Shown here: positions 26,903 to 33,924 of the stretch, piece after piece
Layout: every line of letters starts with the position of its first letter
Numbering within the stretch: the stretch's first letter is position 1
Source: Holophagales bacterium
Lineage (GTDB): Bacteria; Acidobacteriota; Thermoanaerobaculia; UBA5066
Assembly: GCA_016714815.1 (NCBI GenBank)
Contig: JADKBZ010000017.1
Coordinates: forward strand, 35,898 to 99,897
Length of the DNA stretch: 64,000 nt
Direction of reading: 5' to 3'
Notes under the pieces: generated by a model
Databases searched by the model: none
The model's input: the letters and a program-made list of their open reading frames with translations, nothing else
What the model was told of the DNA's origin: nothing
Position numbers and translations under genes: made by a program

Positions 26903-27355
26903 ATGAACGAGGACACTCGGAATGATCACGGCCCCGTGCAAAGCGGCGCGGCCAGCACGTCCACGGGCCTCCCGGCCGAATCGCCTTCCCGGCGAGAGTT
27001 TCTCGTCGAGAAGGTCGGGCTGGGCGCCCTCGTCAGCGCGACGGGGCTCGTCGCTTCGGTCGCGGCGGCCCAGCCCGTGCCGACGCGGGTCGCGGCTCCC
27101 CTGAAGCCGGGGATCACGACCCTTTCGGGCAGGCGAGTCGTAACGCTCAACGTCAAGCTGCCGAGCAACGTGGACCTGAAGACGAACATCGAGCGCGTCT
27201 CCGGGAAGATGCTCGCTCTCGAGGACCCGGACGCCGGGCAGGACGCGCGGACCCTCGTGATGGACCTCACGAGCACGAAGGCTCAGGACTGGCTGAAGCC
27301 CAGGAAAGGAAGCTTCTCGGTCTCGGGCACGAACTGCTGCTGCGTCCGCGGCTGA
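26903..27355 (+). CDS. Putative precursor of a modified peptide: Tat signal plus terminal GTNCCCVRG
   Basis: The 150-residue protein begins MNEDTRNDHG with a ribosome site (AAAGGGGACGCC) before the ATG. Residues 29-34 are SRREFL, a textbook twin-arginine motif, followed by VGLGALVSATGLVASVAAA and a likely cleavage at AAA-QP near residue 55. The middle part (about 60-130) is polar and looks foldable. The tail GSFSVSGTNCCCVRG (136-150) concentrates Ser, Thr and three consecutive Cys, residues that YcaO and radical SAM enzymes modify. The stop is 1 nt before the double radical SAM gene, so the two are translated together. I infer that it is the substrate of the operon: modified in the cytoplasm, then exported by Tat. 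It could instead be a small periplasmic enzyme subunit carrying an installed cross-link. It matches no precursor family I recognise. Confidence 0.75.
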   Translation: MNEDTRNDHGPVQSGAASTSTGLPAESPSRREFLVEKVGLGALVSATGLVASVAAAQPVPTRVAAPLKPGITTLSGRRVVTLNVKLPSNVDLKTNIERVSGKMLALEDPDAGQDARTLVMDLTSTKAQDWLKPRKGSFSVSGTNCCCVRG

Positions 27356-27356
27356 G

Positions 27357-30300
27357 ATGCCCCAACCCCATCTGCGGCTCCTCGTCGCAGATCGCTGCAA
27401 CCTGAATTGCAGCTATTGCCACTTTCAGGCATCGAAGGAAAGCCGGACCCTGATGCGGGCGTCCGTCGTGCGGTCGTCTCTTCGGAGCTTCGCGGCGGCG
27501 GCGAGAAGGCGCGGGCACGCCGGCGCGGACCTGAGCCTCTACGGTGGAGAACCCCTTCTCAACCTGGCTGCGGTCGAGGAGGCTCTCTCGGAAGCCGAGA
27601 CGCTGCAAAGGGACGGCTTCGGTTTCCGCACCATCCTGAATACGAATGGAACTCTGCTCGAGCCGAAGGTCGCCGCCCGGCTCTCGGCGGCCGGAGTCGA
27701 CGTCCACGTCAGCGTGGACGGGCCGGACGAGGAGTCGAACGGGCAGAGAGTGAGCCTCGCGGGCCGCACGTCGTGGCCTGCCGTCGAGGCAGGGCTCCGG
27801 AACGCGGCCCGGGCGGGCTGTCCGATCCAGGTCAATTCCGTTCTCACCTCCCAGTCGGGCGCCGAGCTGCGCGAGCTGGTCGACTTCGTCGCGTCGCTCG
27901 GGTGCCGCCGGATCTTCCTGGCGCTTCCCGACGGTGACATCGACGTCGCCGGTGCCTCGGCTCGGGCGAGGCTCCTTCTTTCGGCGAGCGCTCACGCGCG
28001 GAAGAAGGGCGTCGAGCTCGTCGGCCCCTGGGGCGTCGGCCTCAGTGCCGCCAGGGAGCCCTTCTCCTGGCCGCCTCTGAACGTGATCGTCCGGCCGGAC
28101 GGACCGGCGTTTTTCCCCTATGTGCCCGCGCACCGATTCCCGGACGTCGAGACCGCACTCTCGGGGGAGGGGGCGGTGCCCGTCGCTTCCGACTGGGCCC
28201 GCGTTCTTTCGGACTGCTCTCCGTGCGCGCTCCAGCGGAGCTGTCAGGGATACCTCAAGATGATGGTCCGGTATCACACCGGCGAGACGGTGCTGGCGGA
28301 GCCCGAGTGCGCGACGGCGCGCGAGGTGGCGCGTCTCGCCGAGGAGGATCCCGATTTCGAGGGCGTGCGGCCGTCCGTGGACCTGAGGCTCTCGACGGCA
28401 GGGACGGGCGAGGTCGAGATCGCGCACGCCCTCTTCCCCGAGAGCGCTCTCGAGGTTTCCGAAGGGGTCGTCGAGGTTCTGAGCTTCTTCCTCGAGCGCG
28501 GCGGCTCGAGCTACGCGGCGCTCGTACAGGAGCTCGAGGCCGGCAACCTGCGTGACGTGTTCGACCTCCTCCATGCGCGCAGGCTCCTCGTGCCGCCCCA
28601 GGCGGACTCCGACGCGGCGCTCCTCTCCCACCTGGCGCCCCCGGAGATGAGGAAGACGCTCCCCTCGCTGCGGCTCGGGGCCGCGACGAAGAACGACCTC
28701 GACCGGCTCGAGGCCCTGGCCCCGCTTCTTCAGGGCGCGCTCGCCGATCTGCCCGCCCAGATCGCACTCGGGGAGTCCTCGGTCTCGGTCTTCGGAGCGA
28801 CCGACGCGGCCCGTTTCGCGCGGGTCCTGGGCGTCGACGACGACGACCCGGTCGCGGGGTGGATGGCCGCGACCGTGGTTCATTCGATCCTCCTCGTGAA
28901 TCTCGACGCGGTGGACGCGGTGCGGGCTCACGGGGGCCGCGAACGGCTCGCCGCGCTCGAACGCGGGCTGAGGCACGAGGTCTCCCACCTGGCTCTCCGA
29001 TACGCAGGGCTGCGCGTGCCCGTTTGGCTCGAGGAGGGCCTCTGCGAACACGTCGCTCAAAGGCCCGCGGAGCTCGACAGGCTCTGCGCGGCCGCCGTGC
29101 TCCTGGAGCCGTTCCGCGGCTTCGCGCTGGACTGTCGATGGGGCGGAGGCCGCTCCCACGCGACGAGCCTCCTGGAGCTCTCGAACTACCCCGTGGACGA
29201 GAACCCGGCGTATCTCCTCGCGCACGACCTCGTTTCGTACCTGGTTCGCGAGCACGGTCTCGGGGCGCTGCTTCGAGGCGTGAAGGCGGCCCGGCTCGGC
29301 GCGCTGGCGGAGCCCTTCCGGGAGCTCGGTCGTCGGGATCCTTCTTCGGAAGCCCCCGAACCCGCGCGACCGCTCGAGAACGTCCTGGACGCGTGGGCGC
29401 TCGACCTGCGCTCCCGGATCGCGACGAAGCCGGTCTTCGTTCGACCGTTGCGGATCTTCGCGCGGGAGGGCCAGGCGCTCATCTACAACCGGATGTCCGG
29501 AGGGTACGTTCTCGCGCGCACGGAGGACGAGGAGCTGCTCGCCAGGATCGCGGGGAGGAACCTCGACGTCGACGAGCTGAGGCCGGTCCTCGAGGGGATG
29601 CCGGCTGGCGATCCTCTCGCCGCGCGCTGGGAGAGCGGTGTCTATCCCCGAAAGAGGGGGAAGCACCTCCGCCTCGCGCTCGAGGACGCCTGCAACATGG
29701 GTTGCAGCTATTGCTACGAGGGGAGCCGGACGCGACGCGCGATGAGCGTGGACGTCGCGGACCGGGCGGTCGCCGCCTGGCGCGACCTCCTGCAGCCGGG
29801 CGACGCCGCCCGCTCCTCGATACGTTTCTTCGGCGGGGAGCCGCTGCTCAACTGGGGCGTGATGAAGCACGTCCTCGAAACGGCCGCGATCGGGCTCTCG
29901 CCGGAGCCGCGCTGGATCGTGAACACGAATGGCACGCTCCTCACGAGGGAACAGGTCGACGCGTTCGCTGCGAAAGGCGGAAGCCTCAGCGTGGCGCTGA
30001 GCCTCGACGGCGTCGGTCCGGAACACGATCGCCTGCGGGTCTTCAAGAGCGGCCGCGGGACGTTCGAAGAGGTGGACCGCGCCGCGAACGCGCTCGCGGC
30101 GGCCCTGATTCCCATGTCCCTGAGCGCGGTCGTGGGGGAGCACAATCTCCGCGGCCTCCTGGACCTCGCACGCTACGCCGTCGAGTTGCGCGACCGTCAC
30201 CGGGCACCGATCACCCTCTCCCTCGAGCCGATCCTCTCGCCCGGCGGCGACGAACGACGCGGCCAGGAGCTGCTCGCCTTCTATCTGGAGGTCCTGGACT

Positions 30301-30713
30301 TCTGCGGACGAGCGGACCTGCCGGTCGGGGGGAAGCTCTTCTGGGCGTTCGACGCCCTCCTCGACGAGGACGGCGCCTCGGGGCACTTCTGCTCCGTCAC
30401 GAACTCGGAGCTCTCCGTCGGGCCAGGAGGCGACCTCGTCGTCTGCCACGCGATCCCCGGCAGCCGTTACGGCGACCTCTCGGATGCCGAGCGCGGCTCC
30501 CGCCTGCCGGTTCTGCCCCTCTACGAGGATCGGACCGGCGACCGCGTGGACGGCTGTGCGGGCTGCGAGGTGGAGGGGCTCTGCGGGGGCGGGTGCATGG
30601 CTCAGAGCACCGTGGCCACGGGGAAGGCCCGGGGGAACCCGGGGCCGGTCTTCTGCACCCTCGTGCGCGGGATCTTCCGGCACTCCGTCGACGGGCTGCT
30701 GGCTTCCTCGTGA
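27357..30713 (+). CDS. Double radical SAM protein with central MA-type metallopeptidase domain
   Basis: This 1118-residue protein is a fusion. First radical SAM domain: CNLNCSYC (C14, C18, C21), LSLYGGEPLLN, and a cysteine-rich tail near 285-325 (DCSPCALQRSCQGY). Residues about 365-415 (VVEVLSFFLERGG ... LLHARRLLVP) look like a small winged helix of the PqqD/RRE sort. Residues about 470-690 hold a gluzincin peptidase: HEVSH at 540-544 and VPVWLEEGLCEHV with the third ligand at E559/E560, the usual spacing. A second leader domain (LIYNRMSGGYVLA, about 705-750) precedes the second radical SAM domain, CNMGCSYC (C779, C783, C786), IRFFGGEPLLNWG, and a SPASM tail with cysteines near 1011, 1029 and 1066-1082. 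It probably installs two cross-links and may cut the leader. Both clusters and the zinc site look intact. Confidence 0.88.
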   Translation: MPQPHLRLLVADRCNLNCSYCHFQASKESRTLMRASVVRSSLRSFAAAARRRGHAGADLSLYGGEPLLNLAAVEEALSEAETLQRDGFGFRTILNTNGTLLEPKVAARLSAAGVDVHVSVDGPDEESNGQRVSLAGRTSWPAVEAGLRNAARAGCPIQVNSVLTSQSGAELRELVDFVASLGCRRIFLALPDGDIDVAGASARARLLLSASAHARKKGVELVGPWGVGLSAAREPFSWPPLNVIVRPDGPAFFPYVPAHRFPDVETALSGEGAVPVASDWARVLSDCSPCALQRSCQGYLKMMVRYHTGETVLAEPECATAREVARLAEEDPDFEGVRPSVDLRLSTAGTGEVEIAHALFPESALEVSEGVVEVLSFFLERGGSSYAALVQELEAGNLRDVFDLLHARRLLVPPQADSDAALLSHLAPPEMRKTLPSLRLGAATKNDLDRLEALAPLLQGALADLPAQIALGESSVSVFGATDAARFARVLGVDDDDPVAGWMAATVVHSILLVNLDAVDAVRAHGGRERLAALERGLRHEVSHLALRYAGLRVPVWLEEGLCEHVAQRPAELDRLCAAAVLLEPFRGFALDCRWGGGRSHATSLLELSNYPVDENPAYLLAHDLVSYLVREHGLGALLRGVKAARLGALAEPFRELGRRDPSSEAPEPARPLENVLDAWALDLRSRIATKPVFVRPLRIFAREGQALIYNRMSGGYVLARTEDEELLARIAGRNLDVDELRPVLEGMPAGDPLAARWESGVYPRKRGKHLRLALEDACNMGCSYCYEGSRTRRAMSVDVADRAVAAWRDLLQPGDAARSSIRFFGGEPLLNWGVMKHVLETAAIGLSPEPRWIVNTNGTLLTREQVDAFAAKGGSLSVALSLDGVGPEHDRLRVFKSGRGTFEEVDRAANALAAALIPMSLSAVVGEHNLRGLLDLARYAVELRDRHRAPITLSLEPILSPGGDERRGQELLAFYLEVLDFCGRADLPVGGKLFWAFDALLDEDGASGHFCSVTNSELSVGPGGDLVVCHAIPGSRYGDLSDAERGSRLPVLPLYEDRTGDRVDGCAGCEVEGLCGGGCMAQSTVATGKARGNPGPVFCTLVRGIFRHSVDGLLASS

Positions 30714-32272
30714 CTGCCGGTCGTGAGGCCAGCGGCGCGGAGGGGGGCTTCGGCCCGCCCGGCGGCCCTCACGACGGCGTCGTCGGGATCGAGACGAGCG
30801 CCGGGGCGTGCCTCGTGAAAACGGGCGACGCGCCGTGCTCCCTCTGCCTCGAGGCGCGGCTCGTCGAGGCGGGCTTCGAGATGGAGTCGCCGATCTTCAC
30901 GGTCGACACGGCCTCTCTTCAGCCGGAGGTGCTCGAGGCCCTGGACCGCGTCGAGCCGGACCTCGCGCCCGTGCTGCGGGTCGCAGGGGAGGAGGCGACG
31001 TGGCACCCGCTGCTCCGTGCCCCGGGCTGCCCGCGCTGTGGCGGGGACCCCGTCGCCTCGCGCGAGCGTCCGCTCCCCTCCGCCCTTCTCCGAGACCCGC
31101 TGACGGGAATCACGTCCGCAATCGACGTTTACGACGCGGGCGCGGACGCGTCGCTTCTCTGGAGCGCCGTCATCGGTCGCGTGCACATGCCCCTCGAGGA
31201 CGAGCCCGAAGTCGCGAGAGGCCACGGACCCGATCTCGCCGCCGCCTTCGAAGTCCAGCTCGGGGAGGCGGTCGAGCGCTATGCCGCGCTGCATCCCGTC
31301 GCGGGCCGGCTCGTGCGAGAGAAGGGGAGCGCGCTCGCGGGCCTGACGCCGCCGCTCGACCTCTTCTGCGGATTCGACGAGCGGCAGCGCGAGCTCACGG
31401 GCTACCGCCCGATCGATCCCGAGTCGGAGCTCGCCTGGATCGAAGGCGCGGCGATCGCATCGGGGGGCCGGCGTTTCGTGCCGGCCGCGTCGGTCTTCCA
31501 CACCCGCTCCTGGAACCGGGTCGAGCCGCGATACGCCCCCATGCTCTCGAGCGGCCTCGCGAGCCACCGCACCCTCGCCAGTGCCCGTCAGCGGGCGCTC
31601 CTGGAGACCCTCGAGCGATTCCGCGTCGTCGAGGCCTGGCATCGCCGCTCGTTCGGACCCCTCCTCGACCCCGCCCTCCTGCCGGAGCGCCTCTCGCCCC
31701 TCCTCGAACGTCTTCCCGGCGCGGGCCTCACGCTCACACTGCGCGGCCTCGCCCTGCCGCCGAAAGTCCCGGCCGTGCTCGCCGTGGTGACCGGCGACGT
31801 GTTCCCCTGGGTGGCCGTCGGCTTCGCCGCCCGGCTCGACGTCGCCGAGGCTGCGGCGGGCGCGACCGTCGAGGCCGCCCTCCTGTGGCAGTGGATGGTG
31901 AGCCACGACGTCGAGACCCCGCTCGGCGAGACCCCGTCCCTGCTGGCGCGGCCGGACGCCCACACGAACTACTTCGCCACCCGGACCCGCGCCCGGGAGC
32001 TCGTTCAGGAGCTCGCGCCGGATCTGCCGGTTTCCCGTCCCGAGGCGCCCGGAGTGCCCGTCGCCGCCCTCGAGTCGGAGCTCCTTTCGCTCGCACCCGA
32101 CTCCGTCGCGGTCGTCCTCACTCCGCCCGACTGCGCAGCGTGCGGATTCGAGGTCGTCCGGATCGTCGCGCCGGGCCTCCCGCTGCTCTCCTTTGGGAGC
32201 GTCGGGACGCCCCGGCTCCACGCGGCGCGGCAGGGGCTGCCCGAATCCCGCGACATCCACCCCTTCGGATGA
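30710..32272 (+). CDS. YcaO-domain protein with N-terminal zinc-type CxxC pairs
   Basis: The start is a GTG at 30710 that overlaps the previous stop (GTGA), giving 520 residues. Residues 1-115 carry two CxxC pairs (C43/C46 and C107/C110, APGCPRCGG), resembling the C-terminal piece of the E1-like partner of azole cyclodehydratases. The YcaO domain follows: DPLTGITSAIDVY, CGFDERQRELTGY, ASHRTLASARQRALLETLERF with the ATP-binding ExxER at E299-R303, and a C-terminal DCAACGFEVVRIVAPGLPLL ending RDIHPFG, close to the proline-rich tail of the family. YcaO enzymes use ATP to activate the peptide backbone, forming azolines, thioamides or amidines. No complete E1-like or RRE partner is next to it, so leader recognition may come from the double radical SAM protein. 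Confidence 0.88.
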   Translation: MTAGREASGAEGGFGPPGGPHDGVVGIETSAGACLVKTGDAPCSLCLEARLVEAGFEMESPIFTVDTASLQPEVLEALDRVEPDLAPVLRVAGEEATWHPLLRAPGCPRCGGDPVASRERPLPSALLRDPLTGITSAIDVYDAGADASLLWSAVIGRVHMPLEDEPEVARGHGPDLAAAFEVQLGEAVERYAALHPVAGRLVREKGSALAGLTPPLDLFCGFDERQRELTGYRPIDPESELAWIEGAAIASGGRRFVPAASVFHTRSWNRVEPRYAPMLSSGLASHRTLASARQRALLETLERFRVVEAWHRRSFGPLLDPALLPERLSPLLERLPGAGLTLTLRGLALPPKVPAVLAVVTGDVFPWVAVGFAARLDVAEAAAGATVEAALLWQWMVSHDVETPLGETPSLLARPDAHTNYFATRTRARELVQELAPDLPVSRPEAPGVPVAALESELLSLAPDSVAVVLTPPDCAACGFEVVRIVAPGLPLLSFGSVGTPRLHAARQGLPESRDIHPFG

Positions 32273-32276
32273 CCCG

Positions 32277-33833
32277 ATGAGAGTCACGCTCCTCTCGATC
32301 AACTGCAACGATCGCCACTACTCCTTAGGCACCTTCACGCTTGCCGCGACCGCGAGGCGCCACCTCCCCGACGTCGAGGTGCGGGTCGTGAACCACTCGG
32401 TCCTGAAGACGAACCGGCACATCCTGTTCGACCTCCTGTCGCCGCCCTCCGACGTCTACGGGCTCTCCGTGCACCACGGGCACGGGCCGAAGGTTCTCGA
32501 GCTCCTCCGTGACCTCAGGCGCCTGCAACCCCACGCCACGGTTCTTCTCGGCGGCATCGATGCGATCGCCCAGGATCCCCGCGCGCTGGAGAGACTGGTG
32601 GATTACTGCGTCGTCGGCGAAGGCGAGTGGGCTTTCGTCCACGTGCTGAAGGCCCTCTCCTCGGGAGGGAAGCCAGGTCCCTTCGAGGGCCTCTACAGCC
32701 CTGCGGACCTCGCGCGCGCGGACGGGATGAAGCTCGTCCAGCACGGCGAGCTCGACGACGTTCCCTCGCCGTACCTCGACGGCGTCTTCGACTCTTACGA
32801 CGAGTACCCGACGGTGTACGTCGAGACCTACCGCGGCTGCGTCTGGGATTGCAGCTTCTGCTACGAGGGCCGCGGACGTCGGCGCACCGGGGGCTACTCG
32901 ATGGCCCGGGTCCACGAGGAGCTCCGGTACCTCCTCGAGACCCGGAAGGTGCCGCAGGTCGAGTTCTACGACACGATCTTCAACGTGAGTCCGGAGAGGA
33001 CGAGGTCTCTGCTGGAGTTCCTCGTCCGTCACAACCATGGGACGACCTTCATCGGCGAGTTCATGCTCGAGTGGCTCGACGAGGAGCTCATCGACCTCCT
33101 GGGGAAGGCCGGCTTCGCGATGATGGAGGTGGGCCTTCAGAGCGTGAACGAGGAGACGCTCCGGAAGAGCGGGCGAAAGGTCGATCTCGCGCGCTTCCGC
33201 CGCAACGCCGAAGCGGTGCTGGATCGCACGAACGTCAACCTCTGCATCGATGCGATGTACGGTCTCGAGAACGACGCCTTCGAGGACTTCCGCGCCACGG
33301 TCGACTACATCGGAACGCTCTCGGGGAAGAACGGCCGCCGGCCGACTCCGATTCTCTTCGTCACGAGCGTCCATCCGGGAACGCGGCTCTACGCCGGGGG
33401 CGCGGACGGCCTGGCGCTGGCCGGAGAGCACGGCGGCACGGTGCTCGCGAGCCCGTCGCTCACCCTCGACGACACGAAACGGTTCTACGAGCTCTTCTAC
33501 GGTTACCTGTTCCTGAGAGGGACGTTCCCGGGCACGATGAACGACCTCACGGGGGCGCTCCTGCGTCATTCCGGCCTCGGACTGTCTTCGCTCTACGAGG
33601 CTCTGGCCCGGTTCCTTGGCGAGTTTCCCGAGGGACGGATGATCCTCGAGCAGACGGAGTGGACGGACTTTCGCGCCAGCCCTCTCCTTCGGTTCTTCCT
33701 CTCGACGATCGACCGGGGCTACCTGATGGAGGTCGCGCGACGTATCGGCGTGGACTCGCCGGAGGCGCTCGCCGAGATCGGTGGCCTGATCGCGCGCGAG
33801 ACGGGGGACGCCTCCGCCGATCCGAGCGCCTGA
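32277..33833 (+). CDS. B12-binding-type radical SAM protein
   Basis: The ATG at 32277 lies 4 bp after the YcaO stop and gives 518 residues starting MRVTLLSINCND. Residues 1-150 have the Rossmann layout of a cobalamin-binding domain (SDVYGLSVHHGHGPKVLELLRDLRRLQPHATVLLGGIDAI, GEGEWAFVHVLKAL), though the classical DxHxxG is not present as such. The radical SAM core follows with CVWDCSFC (C188, C192, C195), EFYDTIFNVSPERTR and IGEFMLEWLDEELIDLL, MMEVGLQSVNEETL. The C-terminal part resembles the DUF4080 end of B12-radical SAM proteins. Such enzymes often methylate unactivated carbons, as in bottromycin biosynthesis, or do ring contractions. It is the last gene of the operon and is followed at once by a hairpin. 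Confidence 0.88.
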   Translation: MRVTLLSINCNDRHYSLGTFTLAATARRHLPDVEVRVVNHSVLKTNRHILFDLLSPPSDVYGLSVHHGHGPKVLELLRDLRRLQPHATVLLGGIDAIAQDPRALERLVDYCVVGEGEWAFVHVLKALSSGGKPGPFEGLYSPADLARADGMKLVQHGELDDVPSPYLDGVFDSYDEYPTVYVETYRGCVWDCSFCYEGRGRRRTGGYSMARVHEELRYLLETRKVPQVEFYDTIFNVSPERTRSLLEFLVRHNHGTTFIGEFMLEWLDEELIDLLGKAGFAMMEVGLQSVNEETLRKSGRKVDLARFRRNAEAVLDRTNVNLCIDAMYGLENDAFEDFRATVDYIGTLSGKNGRRPTPILFVTSVHPGTRLYAGGADGLALAGEHGGTVLASPSLTLDDTKRFYELFYGYLFLRGTFPGTMNDLTGALLRHSGLGLSSLYEALARFLGEFPEGRMILEQTEWTDFRASPLLRFFLSTIDRGYLMEVARRIGVDSPEALAEIGGLIARETGDASADPSA

Positions 33834-33836
33834 GGG

Positions 33837-33871
33837 CGTGCGGGCGGGGGGCCTGGGGACACGCCCGCACG
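33837..33871. terminator. Hairpin closing the peptide-modification operon
   Basis: Arms CGTGCGGGCG (33837-33846) and CGCCCGCACG (33862-33871) pair perfectly over 10 bp with a 15-nt loop, starting 3 nt after the stop of the radical SAM gene. It lies between two convergent genes and could serve both. No T-run follows. Confidence 0.5.
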
Positions 33872-33924
33872 AATCCGCACGGGCGCCGTTCTCCTCCCAG
33901 GTCCTCTGTCGCTCCCTTTCTCGA

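Noticed and set aside
26903..27355. NHLP- or nitrile-hydratase-type leader in the precursor
   Set aside because: The N-terminus is a Tat signal with no nitrile-hydratase-like or Nif11-like segment, and no bacteriocin-type ABC exporter is present.
27267..30683. 1138-codon minus-strand open frame opposite the double radical SAM gene
   Set aside because: The plus strand carries clear catalytic motifs; the opposite frame has no recognisable domain and is a composition artefact.
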